Assembly (NCBI RefSeq): GCF_025943985.1
Contig: NZ_JAPCWE010000004.1
Location: 1 to 64,000, forward strand
Reading direction: 5' to 3'
Origin: Anaerorudis cellulosivorans
GTDB taxonomy: Bacteria; Bacteroidota; Bacteroidia; Bacteroidales; Dysgonomonadaceae
Length of the DNA: 64,000 nt
The notes under the pieces are model-generated. The model saw only the letters and a program-made list of their open reading frames with translations, was not told the origin of the DNA and ran no database searches. Positions within the stretch are counted from its first letter, which is position 1. Each line of letters opens with the position of its first letter. Below, in pieces: positions 27,348 through 37,481 of this stretch. The position numbers and the translations under genes were made by a program.

Positions 27348-28715
27348 TTATGCAAAGAGACGTTTGAAAGCTTCTTCAACTTTTCGTACCGTTTCAATCT
27401 TTATCGCTGTTATTGCAGTAAAACCTTTCAGATTATGTGCCGGGATGAGGATGGAGGAAAAGCCGAGTTTCTCCGCTTCAAGGATGCGTTGTTCAATGCG
27501 GTTAACGGGGCGGATTTCTCCCGAAAGCCCTACTTCTCCTGTCAAACAAATGTTTCTGTCTATGGAGATATCGAGACTTGACGATAGAATGGCGCTGATT
27601 ATCGATAAATCCAATCCGGGATCGCTTACGCGCAGACCGCCTGCTATATTGAGAAAAACATCCTTTTGCGAAAGTTTGAATCCCGCTCTTTTTTCCAATA
27701 CGGCCAGCAGCATGTTCATTCTTCGGATATCGAAACCGGTGGATGAACGTTGGGGTGTACCATAGGCCGCCGTGCTTACCAGTGCCTGAGTTTCGATCAA
27801 AAAAGGTCGGATACCTTCGATTGCGGCGGCGATGCTCACGCCGCTCAATCCTTCATGGTTTTGGGTGAGCAGTAGCTCCGATGGATTGATTACTTCACGC
27901 AACCCCGACGAGTTCATTTCGTATATGCCGACTTCGGATGTACTGCCGAAGCGATTTTTTATGCTTCGTAGAATGCGATACATGTAATGTTGATCGCCTT
28001 CGAACTGCAAAACCGTATCCACAATATGTTCCAGAATTTTAGGTCCTGCAATGTTGCCTTCTTTGGTGATATGTCCGATAAGCATCACGGGTATACCCGA
28101 TTGTTTCGCAAACTTCAAAATCGAAACAGCGCATTCGCGCACCTGAGAAATGCTTCCCGGCGACGATTCCAGCGCATCGCTGTAAACCGTTTGAATGGAG
28201 TCGATGACAACCAATTGGGGTAATGTGTTTTTGATATGGGTAAAAATCTGATCGAGATTGGTTTCGCAAACAACCAGGCAGTTCTCGTTTTGTATCCCGA
28301 TTCTGTCCGCACGTAGTTTTATTTGTCTGGCACTTTCTTCTCCCGACACATAGAGCGACCGAATGTGCGGTAGTTTTAATAGAGTTTGCAGTACCAAGGT
28401 AGATTTTCCGATACCCGGTTCCCCTCCTATCAACACCACCGATGCAGGAACAAGTCCTCCACCAAGCACACGGTTCAATTCGGTATCGATAAGGTTAATG
28501 CGCGGTTCTTCATCGGCTTTTATTTCGCCAAGAGACAATGGCTGACTTTTTATGCCCGAAAAAGAACGCGTATCTTCCTCGTTTGAGGAATCGTTTTTGC
28601 CAACGAGTTCTTCTACGAATGTTCCCCATTCGCCACAAGCCGGACAACGCCCCATCCATTTGGGTGATTCATTGCCGCAATTGCTGCAAAAATAAACCGA
28701 TTTGAGTTTTGCCAT
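27348..28715 (-). CDS. radA: DNA repair protein RadA
   Basis: 455 residues, the usual length. A C4 zinc finger lies near the start (CSNCGNESPKWMGRCPACG), followed by the RecA-like ATPase with GGEPGIGKSTLVLQ. The RadA-specific KNRFG motif (SIKNRFGSTSEVG) comes next, and then a C-terminal Lon-protease-like domain with GEVGLSGEIRPV. RadA promotes branch migration in recombination. It appears to be a single gene. Confidence 0.97.
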   Translation of the reverse strand: MAKLKSVYFCSNCGNESPKWMGRCPACGEWGTFVEELVGKNDSSNEEDTRSFSGIKSQPLSLGEIKADEEPRINLIDTELNRVLGGGLVPASVVLIGGEPGIGKSTLVLQTLLKLPHIRSLYVSGEESARQIKLRADRIGIQNENCLVVCETNLDQIFTHIKNTLPQLVVIDSIQTVYSDALESSPGSISQVRECAVSILKFAKQSGIPVMLIGHITKEGNIAGPKILEHIVDTVLQFEGDQHYMYRILRSIKNRFGSTSEVGIYEMNSSGLREVINPSELLLTQNHEGLSGVSIAAAIEGIRPFLIETQALVSTAAYGTPQRSSTGFDIRRMNMLLAVLEKRAGFKLSQKDVFLNIAGGLRVSDPGLDLSIISAILSSSLDISIDRNICLTGEVGLSGEIRPVNRIEQRILEAEKLGFSSILIPAHNLKGFTAITAIKIETVRKVEEAFKRLFA

Positions 28716-28728
28716 CGTTCTTTCTTCG

Positions 28729-28736
28729 CAAAGTTA
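28729..28736 (-). promoter_or_regulatory. radA promoter -7 element
   Basis: On the minus strand TAACTTTG, an exact match, 13 bases before the radA start. Confidence 0.55.
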
Positions 28737-28901
28737 GCCATTATTTGCAAGTCAAACGATTAAAATGTGGGTATATCCTCTTGTTTTACCGTAAAAATCT
28801 ACAAATTATCATGAAATAATTTTAATTCGAAACCGATAGGGGATTCATTTTTTCCATATTCGTTTATAATTAGAACAATAAAAAGTGAGTGACGGAGTGT
28901 T

Positions 28902-29522
28902 TTAGAATTCGATTTTTAATTGTTTTTCAAACAACGTAAAACTTTTGCGATGGTGAGGAGTGATTCCATTTTTTTTGATTGCCTCGCGATGCGAAAGGGT
29001 AGGATATCCTTTGTTTTGCGCCCACCCGTAATCCGGAAATTCGTTGTGAAGATTTTTCATGTATTCGTCCCGATAAGTTTTCGCCAAAATGGAAGCGGCT
29101 GCTATCGACATGTATTTTCCGTCACCTTTTACAATACACATATGAGGGATATCTTCGTATGGATTAAAGCGGTTTCCGTCCACCAGAATATGTTGCGGTC
29201 GTATGGAGAGCTTGTCCAATGCTTTGTGCATGGCTTTTATGGATGATTGAAGAATGTTTATTTCGTCGATTTCCCGAACAGAGCACCAAGCCACGCCATA
29301 GCACAAAGCCTGGTTTTCTATAAGGTTTCGCAGTTCGTTGCGATCTTTTTCCGAAAGTTGTTTAGAGTCGTTCAGCTTGGCACATTCAAAACCGGGAGGG
29401 AGGATAACGGCGGCGGCAAAGACAGGCCCTGCAAGACATCCACGTCCTGCTTCGTCGCAACCTGCTTCCAAGCAATTGCTATGCATGTAACATGCCAGAT
29501 GCGGAGACGGTTTTGGTTTCAT
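28902..29522 (-). CDS. rnhB: Ribonuclease HII
   Basis: 206 residues. The active site opens with [18 protein letters not shown], the DEAGRG motif. Later acidic and structural motifs are ILVDGNRF and the segment [17 protein letters not shown]. It removes ribonucleotides and RNA primers from DNA-RNA hybrids. Its start codon overlaps the stop of the phosphoesterase gene by 4 bases (ATGA), so it is translationally coupled. Confidence 0.97.
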   Translation of the reverse strand: MKPKPSPHLACYMHSNCLEAGCDEAGRGCLAGPVFAAAVILPPGFECAKLNDSKQLSEKDRNELRNLIENQALCYGVAWCSVREIDEINILQSSIKAMHKALDKLSIRPQHILVDGNRFNPYEDIPHMCIVKGDGKYMSIAAASILAKTYRDEYMKNLHNEFPDYGWAQNKGYPTLSHREAIKKNGITPHHRKSFTLFEKQLKIEF

Positions 29523-30766
29523 AAGGCAAGTTCCACCTTGTTGTCGGCAGGCGGATAATCCAATTGAAATGTTGACGAATCGAAATTTTCCTGCCCCATT
29601 ATTTTACTGAAATTTTTTATTGCGTGTGCCATTTCTTCTGTAAGTTGTTCATCGCCGCAAACATGCAATAGGTTCATCTGAACAATAACATGAGCTAGCG
29701 CCTGTCGGATTTCTTTGGGTAACGGTATGTTGAGGCTGTTGATTTTCGATGAAGCCAAAGCTTCTGTTTGTTGGCTGAGTTTCTCTTTGTATTCTTCTGC
29801 CAATTGAGGTTTTGGAGGGATCGAATTTACAACATGGGTGTTTATTTTCAATGTATCATTTTCAAGGAGAATCAAGCGATAGGGAAATGGGTATTGAGCC
29901 AGACTTCCGGTTTCCACATCGGTAATCGTATTTCCGGCGGTCGAGGTGTAAGATGTGATGTCATTGGAATGAAAGTGTCCGGTAAAAACAATTTTTAATC
30001 CGCTGTCTGCAAGAATTTCCGCATTTTTCTTCCGGTCATCAACCAGATATTCCGGGAAGAAGGTGCTTTGATACGGCATATGTTCCACTAAGCCGTGATG
30101 CATCATTCCAATTATGTTGATATTTTTTTCTTTTGCTTGGGAGAAAATTTCCAATGCCCATTGCAGCGTTTGTGGGAGAATTCTTCCGGATGAAAGTGTA
30201 GAGGTGCGGTATTCGTTGTATCGATTGGTATCGAAACACAGCAGCCATAGGGAATCGTTTATAAATGCAAGGTAGCTCAGCGATGCGGTATCGCGTTTCA
30301 AGGCTTTTCCGTAGCCGAAATCCGCATAGATCTGCGCAAATTCTTCGGCTGTAACATTCTCTGCAGGTTCGGTTTTGTCTCCCGTGTATTTTTTTGCTGT
30401 GGGAACATTGATGTCATGATTACCCGGAACAACAAAGATTTGTGTTCCGTTTTTTGTTAACGGCAGCAGTTTCTCCTTAAAATCCAGATGGCTCTGCTTT
30501 TCCCCGTCTTTGGTTATATCGCCTGGTATGAGTAAAATATCGGGAGATTCATCGCGCAAATCGGTCACTACTTTATCTAGTACCGCATGAAGATCTTCCG
30601 TATTCCTCCCCGTCGCTGTTTCGTATTTTTCTAATGCAGCGCCTTTCCCTGCAAGTTGAGACGAAAGATAATGTACATCGCTGATGACTGCTATTTTTAT
30701 TGGTTTTGCTGCCCAAAGCGATAGTTGGGAGGTTAGGAAAAACAGGATATATAAAAATCGTTTCAT
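29519..30766 (-). CDS. Exported calcineurin-like metallophosphoesterase
   Basis: 415 residues with a signal peptide (hydrophobic about 4-18, ending WAA). The metal-binding motifs of the calcineurin-like phosphoesterase family are complete: [31 protein letters not shown] and [11 protein letters not shown]-terminal part of about 130 residues carries no motif I recognise. It is probably periplasmic or at the cell surface; the substrate is unknown. It is the upstream member of a pair with rnhB. Confidence 0.92.
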   Translation of the reverse strand: MKRFLYILFFLTSQLSLWAAKPIKIAVISDVHYLSSQLAGKGAALEKYETATGRNTEDLHAVLDKVVTDLRDESPDILLIPGDITKDGEKQSHLDFKEKLLPLTKNGTQIFVVPGNHDINVPTAKKYTGDKTEPAENVTAEEFAQIYADFGYGKALKRDTASLSYLAFINDSLWLLCFDTNRYNEYRTSTLSSGRILPQTLQWALEIFSQAKEKNINIIGMMHHGLVEHMPYQSTFFPEYLVDDRKKNAEILADSGLKIVFTGHFHSNDITSYTSTAGNTITDVETGSLAQYPFPYRLILLENDTLKINTHVVNSIPPKPQLAEEYKEKLSQQTEALASSKINSLNIPLPKEIRQALAHVIVQMNLLHVCGDEQLTEEMAHAIKNFSKIMGQENFDSSTFQLDYPPADNKVELAL

Positions 30767-30864
30767 TACAGGGGATTCTAAATAAAATGGCTTTATCGGG
30801 GAAATAGATAAAAAAATGTGCCGATAATAGCGAGTTAGGCTAATGGCAGCAACGGTTGATGTTT

Positions 30865-32265
30865 TTATGAATTAAGCAATCGCTCAATTTCTTCAATATT
30901 GGCACGAAATCCTTTATCGACTTCCACAAGATCTTTGACGGCGTTGCAGGCATGAAGAACAGTGGAGTGATTTCTGTTGCCTACTTGTGCACCAATTTGA
31001 GAAAGTGACAGTTCGGTGTGTTTTTTAGTAAAATACATGATTACCTGGCGAGCTTGAACAATTTCTCTTTTTCGCGATGCAGAGTGAACAAGTTCTTTCT
31101 TGATGTTGAAAAAATTACAAACAGTATCTTGAATTTTTTGTACGGTAATGCGTTTTTTCTCGAATTTGATGGTTTGTTCCATTACCCTGCGGGCAAGGTT
31201 CATGTCAATATCGCGGTCGTTGATGATGGAATGTGCCATCAGCGAAACAATAACACCTTCGAGGTCGCGTACGTTATCGGTCACATTTTCAGCAATGTAG
31301 TCGATGACTTCATTTGAGATGGACAACCCATCGGAAAGTACTTTGTGTTTCAATATTTTCTTGCGCAATTCTTTGTCGGGACGTTCCAGACTTGTGGTCA
31401 ATCCCCAGCGGAAACGAGTCAGTAATCGTTCTTCCATTCCCAGCATATCCATGGGAGCGCAATCGGAAGTCATTACCAGCTGTTTGTTGTTTTGATGCAA
31501 GTGGTTGAAGATGTGGAAGAAGGTATTTTGTGTCTTTTCCAATCCCGATAGTTCTTGAATATCGTCGATAATTAACACATCGATTCCCTGATAGAAATTA
31601 ATAAAGTCGTTTATGGTATTGAAACGTCGGGCATCTGTAAATTGCACCTTAAAAAGGTGTGCAGAGATATAGAGCACTTTCTTTTCCGGATATCGATCCA
31701 GAATTTTTGAACCAATGGCGTGGCAAAGATGAGTTTTCCCTACTCCCGAATTGCCATAGACGAATAAGGGATTAAAAGCGGTTTTTGCAGGATTCTCGGC
31801 CACTGCTTCTGCAGCTGTGCGGGCTAATCGGTTACTCTCACCTTCAAAAAAATTGTTAAAGGTATATTTGGAGTTTATTTGAGAATCGAATTCGGGTGTT
31901 TCTACGCGTTCAAAAGGGTTGGGAACTTTGACGGCTATTTTTTTTGTAAAATTTTTGTCTCCTGACTGCGCCTTGGTTTCTCCACGAAGCTCTACTGTCG
32001 TATTGGTTTCTGTTTCAATCAACACGCGGTAATTCAAGATTGTTCCCTCTCCAATTTCGCGATAAAGTGTCTGTTGAATAAGATCAAGGTATTTTTCTTC
32101 AAGATATTCATAAAAAAACTGGCTTGGCACCTGCACTGTCAGCACATTATCTTTATAGTTTAAGGGTATGATGGGTGCAAACCAGGTATTAAACGCAGCT
32201 TCGGTAATATTATCCCGAATGACATTTAGACAGTTATTCCATAAAATCTTGAAATCTCCTTTCAT
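30865..32265 (-). CDS. dnaA: Chromosomal replication initiator DnaA
   Basis: 466 residues from the ATG at 32265 (MKGDFKILWNNCLN); an in-frame TTG at 32307 is a weaker start. Domain I (about 1-85), a variable linker, and the AAA+ domain with GNSGVGKTHLCHA (Walker A near 170) and LIIDDIQ (Walker B) are clear. The C-terminal helix-turn-helix carries the DnaA signature GNRNHSTVLHAC. It opens the replication origin. The neighbours are not the classic dnaN/recF set: recF is 13 kb away, and the upstream gap shows only one DnaA-box-like 9-mer. Confidence 0.98.
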   Translation of the reverse strand: MKGDFKILWNNCLNVIRDNITEAAFNTWFAPIIPLNYKDNVLTVQVPSQFFYEYLEEKYLDLIQQTLYREIGEGTILNYRVLIETETNTTVELRGETKAQSGDKNFTKKIAVKVPNPFERVETPEFDSQINSKYTFNNFFEGESNRLARTAAEAVAENPAKTAFNPLFVYGNSGVGKTHLCHAIGSKILDRYPEKKVLYISAHLFKVQFTDARRFNTINDFINFYQGIDVLIIDDIQELSGLEKTQNTFFHIFNHLHQNNKQLVMTSDCAPMDMLGMEERLLTRFRWGLTTSLERPDKELRKKILKHKVLSDGLSISNEVIDYIAENVTDNVRDLEGVIVSLMAHSIINDRDIDMNLARRVMEQTIKFEKKRITVQKIQDTVCNFFNIKKELVHSASRKREIVQARQVIMYFTKKHTELSLSQIGAQVGNRNHSTVLHACNAVKDLVEVDKGFRANIEEIERLLNS

Positions 32266-32307
32266 TAGTTTATTTGAACTTGTTTTCTTGTTGCTTCTCG
32301 AGTACAA

Positions 32308-32621
32308 ATTTTGGAAATATTTTTCAGAAAAAAAAATGGGTTTCTATTTTAAAAACAGCCAACAAAACACAGGATTAATAATCAACCTGATAATAATAAA
32401 TAATTAAATATCAATTATATATAAATACGCTCTTTTGGGAAACTATTGTAAATCAGCATTTCTATTAAGTGTGAAAAAGTCCTTGAAAATGAGAAAATCA
32501 CTTCATTTTTGTCCCTTAAATGCAATAATACAAATACTTTTATGATTTTTATAAGAAATGTATTTATTTAGAGCAATTCTATTTAAATGTTTCTAGTATA
32601 AAGCACAAATAGGCTTCAATT
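32308..32621. other. AT-rich gap upstream of dnaA
   Basis: This gene-free stretch is very AT-rich. One 9-mer at 32470-32478 fits the DnaA-box pattern TTWTNCACA (TTTTTCACA on the minus strand). No cluster of boxes, no strong hairpin and no exact TAnnTTTG in front of dnaA were found. It holds the dnaA upstream region but is not convincing as an origin. Confidence 0.4.
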
Positions 32622-33518
32622 CTAGAATAGGCGCAATTTTACACTTAAATATTTTTTCGGATTTTTTCTTACATCTTCCAGCAATTTTGTTGCAGTGTTG
32701 ATGGTAACGATTAAACTGTCGTGGAGTTCTGAACCGTTTGTAAGTTTTCCCAACGAATTGTCGGGTGTGTTTATTTTTTGAGATAGTAAATTCAAATTTG
32801 TAATTGTTTCGTCAAGCGACACTAATGTATGGTTGAGATCAGCTGCGTATAATTCATCGCTAACTTTTTTCAGATTATCGATCACTACAGTCAGATCTTG
32901 TGTAATTTCAGGAATCTCTTTCCCTATATTATAAATGATATTGTTGATATTATGTGCAGAAGCTTGTAATTCATCTACAGTTCTATTAATTCCGCTGATG
33001 GATTGCTGCCATGCAGGATTGGTGAGTAATTGGTTCAATGCTATGACGGTAGAATCAATGTGTAAGAGGAGAGAATCGGCTTTTGGGACAATTTTTTCGG
33101 CACTATCCATCATCCCCGCTGATCGCCCTCCGAGCAGGGTATCGCCGGGATTCAAATAACGGGTAGCCTTATTATTGATTTTCAGTTTAACCGGTGATCC
33201 GCCAAGCAGGTCAGTGCCGAACTCAAGCGTACTCCCTTCTTTTATTTTAAAGTCGTTATTCAATCTTATTTCTACTGCAAACTTCAGTGGATCGGTACTG
33301 ATTATCCTAATAGAACTAACTAATCCGATCTGATAACCGTTTACCAATACCGGAGATGAGATATTTAATCCGGAGACATCGTCAAAAACAGCAATATAAT
33401 TATTCTGTTTTTGAAAAATATTTATTCCTTTCAAAAAATTAATGCCAAAGTAAATTATTGCAAGACTGATAAGGAAGGATAATCCGATGCTTGCGTTTTT
33501 GCTTAATTTCAATTTCAT
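32622..33518 (-). CDS. MCE/MlaD-family lipid-transport protein
   Basis: 298 residues. A basic start and one membrane segment (about 9-28) are followed by an MCE domain: NYIAVFDDVSGLNISSPVLVNG, VRLNND-like strand, and LLGGSPVKL. A long helical C-terminal region contains many Asn/Leu repeats. MlaD-type proteins form hexameric rings that shuttle phospholipids between the membranes. No permease or ATPase partner gene is adjacent. It lies 19 bases downstream of the amidase gene on the same strand, which suggests one envelope-related transcript. Confidence 0.92.
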   Translation of the reverse strand: MKLKLSKNASIGLSFLISLAIIYFGINFLKGINIFQKQNNYIAVFDDVSGLNISSPVLVNGYQIGLVSSIRIISTDPLKFAVEIRLNNDFKIKEGSTLEFGTDLLGGSPVKLKINNKATRYLNPGDTLLGGRSAGMMDSAEKIVPKADSLLLHIDSTVIALNQLLTNPAWQQSISGINRTVDELQASAHNINNIIYNIGKEIPEITQDLTVVIDNLKKVSDELYAADLNHTLVSLDETITNLNLLSQKINTPDNSLGKLTNGSELHDSLIVTINTATKLLEDVRKNPKKYLSVKLRLF

Positions 33519-33537
33519 AAATAATTATGTTAGTTAA

Positions 33538-34611
33538 TTATTGAATTCGAATACCATTTTGAAATTTAACGATGAAGGCGTCTTTAAATTTTGGTTGTAC
33601 CTCGTTTAAAATTTTTATGATCTCTGATAGATCGGTTGCACTGCCGTAAGTATATTTATAGACTGTTCCGTCTTTATAAAAACTCACAGGGGATAATCCT
33701 TTAAAAGCAGGAGAACCGGCTTCGTATTTTTTGGGCGAAGTCAGAAATTGAACCCGATATTCGATTGCGGTTTCCGATGAAATTGTCTTTTGGTGTTGAT
33801 TAGTCGTTTCATTCGAAAAAATCCGGTTTTTTTTATCGTAATCTCTTTTGTATTCCTTGAATGCCATGTAAATTGAATTTGCCATGGAATTTTGCCCGGC
33901 AGTACTTTTTAAGTATTTCTCATCGTTCGGATTGCTGATATATCCTAATTCGACAAGGATACTCGGCATGGCAACTTCGCGTAGCACAAGGAAGCCGGCT
34001 TGTCTGACATCACGGTTTATTCTGTTGGAATTATGAACTAATTGGTGTTGAACCAGCGAGGCAAGACGAAGGCTTTGTTTGAGATATTGATCGGACATGA
34101 ATTCAAAGATAATGTATGATTCCGGTTCTTGAGGATTAAAACCTTCATACTTTTGTGAATAATCTTCTTCGAGTAAAATAACGGAGTTTTCTTTTTTGGC
34201 CACTTCAAGATTGTCTTTGCTTCTATGTAATCCCAAAATAAAGGTTTCTACGCCTTGAGGCGATTGTTGTCGTTTGGATAATGCATTGCAATGAATGGAG
34301 ATAAAAAGATCAGCCTTTGCGCTATTGGCAATATCAGCTCTTCGATCCAACGCAACAAAACTGTCGTCCTTGCGCGTATAAACTACTTTCACATCGGGGT
34401 GTTTTTTTTCAATCAATGCGCCCAGCTTTTTTGCTACCGAAAGTGTGATATCTTTTTCGCGCGATGAGGATCCGAGTGCTCCGGGATCTTTGCCACCATG
34501 GCCCGCATCAATCACTACCGTAAATTCCTTTTGCTGACTTGCCACAGGGAATACGGGAAAAAGCAATCCTGCGAAAATAAGTAAAAACAATACTTCGAAA
34601 TATCGAGACAT
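33538..34611 (-). CDS. N-acetylmuramoyl-L-alanine amidase
   Basis: 357 residues from the ATG at 34611. This start is preferred to 34662 because the signal peptide begins there (MSRYFEVLFLLIFAG) and a -7 element lies at 34626-34633. The Amidase_3 domain has the zinc-site motifs VVIDAGHGGKDPGA, HCNALSK and VELGYISNPNDEKYL. The C-terminal part after about 270 looks like a SPOR-type peptidoglycan-binding domain (YRVQFLTSPKKY). It cleaves the amide bond between MurNAc and the stem peptide, probably during cell separation. Confidence 0.95.
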   Translation of the reverse strand: MSRYFEVLFLLIFAGLLFPVFPVASQQKEFTVVIDAGHGGKDPGALGSSSREKDITLSVAKKLGALIEKKHPDVKVVYTRKDDSFVALDRRADIANSAKADLFISIHCNALSKRQQSPQGVETFILGLHRSKDNLEVAKKENSVILLEEDYSQKYEGFNPQEPESYIIFEFMSDQYLKQSLRLASLVQHQLVHNSNRINRDVRQAGFLVLREVAMPSILVELGYISNPNDEKYLKSTAGQNSMANSIYMAFKEYKRDYDKKNRIFSNETTNQHQKTISSETAIEYRVQFLTSPKKYEAGSPAFKGLSPVSFYKDGTVYKYTYGSATDLSEIIKILNEVQPKFKDAFIVKFQNGIRIQ

Positions 34612-34625
34612 GCCTTTTCTTTTTG

Positions 34626-34633
34626 CAAAAATA
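34626..34633 (-). promoter_or_regulatory. Amidase promoter -7 element
   Basis: On the minus strand TATTTTTG, an exact match, 14 bases before the chosen start. It supports the start at 34611. Confidence 0.55.
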
Positions 34634-34730
34634 GTGATAAAAATCGGATTAAATATTTCCAAATAATCATTTTACTGACTGAATAAAGGATATTAAGGTT
34701 TAATGACTTTTCTCATTTCGAAATTTTCAC

Positions 34731-34738
34731 TACCTTTG
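34731..34738 (+). promoter_or_regulatory. rpe promoter -7 element
   Basis: TACCTTTG, an exact match, 19 bases before the rpe start. Confidence 0.6.
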
Positions 34739-34757
34739 AAAAATTAATTAAACGCTT

Positions 34758-35411
34758 ATGAATCATCATTTAATAGCACCTTCTATTCTCTCCGCTAACT
34801 TTTTGGATCTTCGCAAAGATGTGGAAATGTTGGACAACAGCGAAGCGGATTGGATACATTTAGATATTATGGATGGAGTTTTTGTTCCAAATATCTCTTT
34901 CGGCTTCCCGGTGATTAATTCGCTTCAATACATAACCGATAAACCCCTGGATGTTCATTTAATGATTGTTCAGCCCGAAAAATTTGTTTTGGAAGTAGCC
35001 CGCGTGGGTGCCTATGTGATGAATGTGCATTATGAGGCATGTGTTCATCTGCATAGAGTTATTGAAGAAATCAAAAAAGCCGGGATGAAGGCAGCAGTTA
35101 CATTAAATCCGCATACGCCAATCGCTTTACTTGAAGATATTTTGCATGAGTTGGATATGGTTTTGTTGATGTCGGTAAATCCCGGATTCGGAGGTCAGCA
35201 TTTTATCGATCATTCTATAAAGAAAGTTTCGGCTTTAAAGGAAATGATTGTAAAAAAAAATCTTTCTACCCTCATTGAGGTTGACGGGGGCATTAATCTG
35301 GAAACAGGCAAACGACTGATTAATGCCGGAGCTGATGTACTTGTTGCCGGGAATTTTGTTTTTTCTTCTGAAAATCCCATAGAAACTATTCATCGATTAA
35401 AAAGTTTATAA
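34758..35411 (+). CDS. rpe: Ribulose-phosphate 3-epimerase
   Basis: 217 residues, a complete TIM barrel. Motifs: APSILSANFLDL near the start, HLDIMDGVFVPN with metal-binding His and Asp, DVHLMI, VNPGFGGQHF and VDGGIN. It interconverts ribulose-5-phosphate and xylulose-5-phosphate in the pentose phosphate pathway. It begins a plus-strand run that continues with comEC 57 bases on. Confidence 0.98.
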   Translation: MNHHLIAPSILSANFLDLRKDVEMLDNSEADWIHLDIMDGVFVPNISFGFPVINSLQYITDKPLDVHLMIVQPEKFVLEVARVGAYVMNVHYEACVHLHRVIEEIKKAGMKAAVTLNPHTPIALLEDILHELDMVLLMSVNPGFGGQHFIDHSIKKVSALKEMIVKKNLSTLIEVDGGINLETGKRLINAGADVLVAGNFVFSSENPIETIHRLKSL

Positions 35412-35468
35412 AAGTCTTTTTTATCAATTTTTTTATCAATACGAACTTTTTGCGTTAGCAATGAGAAT

Positions 35469-37433
35469 GTGATGACTCATATAATAGGGAAAACACCTTT
35501 TCTGCGTTTGCTCATTCCCGTTGTGACGGGGATTGTTGCCAATGAATTTGTTCACCCCGTCCCTTCAGCTCTTGTTTTCGGTTTTGCAGGTTTTTTTATC
35601 ATGTTGCTTTCCTTTTTTATTCCGGAAAACAGAGAATTTCAATATCGATGGGTATTTGGTTTCGGATTGTTCTTGTTCGTTTTTTCTGTGATTACATTGC
35701 AATACCGGCAGAAGGTCGCAGACACTTCATTAGGCTATTTAAACGAAAATGTCACTTGTAAAGGGATTGTTCTTGATATTCCGCAGCAAAAACATCGTTC
35801 TGTTCAATGCAATATCAAATTGATAGGTCCTGAACAGAAAAAAGTGATCCTTTATTTTGAAAAAGATGCAAAGAGTATCGATCTTCGGCCTGGTGATGAG
35901 ATTGTATTTCATGCCAAGATGGAGCCTTTCAAAAATTTTGGCAATCCTGATGATTTCAACTATGTCCGGTTTATGAGAATAAAGGGTTTTGCAGGATCGG
36001 CGTATGTTCCATCTCAACAATGGAGTAAAACGGGAAATAACATTCAATCGGTTTATACTTTATCGCAGAATTTACGGGCTAAAGTGCTTCATCTTTATGA
36101 ATCTTTCGGTTTAAATTCCGATGAATATGCTTTCATTGCGGCTCTTACCTTAGGATACAAGGCCAATCTTTCCAACGATCTGCAAGATGCTTTTCGTGCA
36201 TCGGGTACAGCACATGTGTTGGCTGTAAGTGGATTGCATGTCGGAGTTGTTTATCTTATCCTTAGCGTGCTTTTTTCTTTTCTTAAGAATTCCGGCAAAA
36301 AAATAGTTTTGAAACAGTTACTGATCATCCTTTTTCTTTGGGGTTATGTTTTCCTTACGGGATTGTCTGTTTCCGTTATTCGTGCGGCAATTATGCTTTC
36401 TTTTTTTTGTTTGGGTAAGATTTTTAACAGAGAGAGATTTTCTTATAATATTCTTGCGGCAGCAGCTTTTTTAATTCTTGTTTTTAATCCGTTGAGCTTT
36501 TTCGAAGTGGGCTTTCAAATGAGTTTTTTGTCGGTCTTTGCTATTTTGTTTTTTAAACCAAAACTCGATAAGTTATGCACTCCTTCTCATCGATTTTTTC
36601 TGAAAATTCGGGATCTTTTTACTCTGTCCTTATCGGCACAGTTGGGAGTTTTTCCCCTTGTCTTGTACTATTTTGGAACATTTCCAACCTATTTTTTTGT
36701 TACGAATTTATTGGTCGTTCCTCTTGTTAGTTTAGTAATCTATGCAGTATTGCCGGTTATCCTTTTCTCGGGACTGAGTCAAGCGGGTTTCATCATTTTT
36801 TATTCATTATTTCAAACAATGAGTTGGTTGCTCAATGTGTTGATCCGGATAGTTATTCATATTGTTTATGTGTTTGAATCGTTGCCTTATGCACAGATTT
36901 CCAATCACTATCTTTCTTTTTTTCAGGTGGTACTCCTTTTTATTGTTTTATTTGCTTTTGGTGGATATATGACGAAAAAGCGGTTTAACTATCTTTTTGT
37001 TGTATTGGGATCCATTCTCGTATTTTTGCTTACAGATACCCATACGATTATTAACAGAACTCTGCCTAGATTTATTGTTTATAACCGACCGGGAATGAGC
37101 GAGCTGGGAATTGTTGTGGATAACAGGTCAACGACTGTTATAAGAGAAGGAAATGGCATATTGCCTTATTCTGCCAAGAGAATTGTTAAATTATCGGAAA
37201 ATATCTACCAATCGAAAATAGCTGAAAAAACGTTTTCGGTCGATTTTTTAATCCTATCGGCAGACAATTCTTTCTCTATGTATACGTTGAACAGTTATTT
37301 TTTACCTGAAACGGTCATTCTTGATAGTTCTCTTTCGAAACATACGGTCATGCGTATAATAGAGGAGTGCCGGCAATTACATATAAAAGTGCATGATGTA
37401 TCGCAAATGGGCGCATTTTCTATAAATTTGTAG
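35469..37433 (+). CDS. ComEC/Rec2-type DNA-uptake channel protein
   Basis: 654 residues with many membrane segments. The N-terminal soluble DUF4131-like part (about 90-200) is followed by the Competence domain, marked by ALTLGYKANL and SGTAHVLAVSGLHVGVVY. The C-terminal 130 residues are a reduced soluble part. Metal ligands of the metallo-beta-lactamase domain found in longer ComEC proteins (HxHxDH) are absent. ComEC moves single-stranded DNA across the inner membrane in transformation. Whether this organism is competent is unknown. The next gene, nrnA-like, begins 48 bases on. Confidence 0.88.
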   Translation: MMTHIIGKTPFLRLLIPVVTGIVANEFVHPVPSALVFGFAGFFIMLLSFFIPENREFQYRWVFGFGLFLFVFSVITLQYRQKVADTSLGYLNENVTCKGIVLDIPQQKHRSVQCNIKLIGPEQKKVILYFEKDAKSIDLRPGDEIVFHAKMEPFKNFGNPDDFNYVRFMRIKGFAGSAYVPSQQWSKTGNNIQSVYTLSQNLRAKVLHLYESFGLNSDEYAFIAALTLGYKANLSNDLQDAFRASGTAHVLAVSGLHVGVVYLILSVLFSFLKNSGKKIVLKQLLIILFLWGYVFLTGLSVSVIRAAIMLSFFCLGKIFNRERFSYNILAAAAFLILVFNPLSFFEVGFQMSFLSVFAILFFKPKLDKLCTPSHRFFLKIRDLFTLSLSAQLGVFPLVLYYFGTFPTYFFVTNLLVVPLVSLVIYAVLPVILFSGLSQAGFIIFYSLFQTMSWLLNVLIRIVIHIVYVFESLPYAQISNHYLSFFQVVLLFIVLFAFGGYMTKKRFNYLFVVLGSILVFLLTDTHTIINRTLPRFIVYNRPGMSELGIVVDNRSTTVIREGNGILPYSAKRIVKLSENIYQSKIAEKTFSVDFLILSADNSFSMYTLNSYFLPETVILDSSLSKHTVMRIIEECRQLHIKVHDVSQMGAFSINL

Positions 37434-37441
37434 TATATTTG
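37434..37441 (+). promoter_or_regulatory. Promoter -7 element of the DHH phosphoesterase gene
   Basis: TATATTTG, an exact match directly after the comEC stop and 40 bases before the start at 37482. A second match, TAAATTTG, lies at 37423-37430. Confidence 0.5.
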
Positions 37442-37481
37442 CAGCAAAAGACGATGTAGATCGGATAGCTTAAAAGATTGA

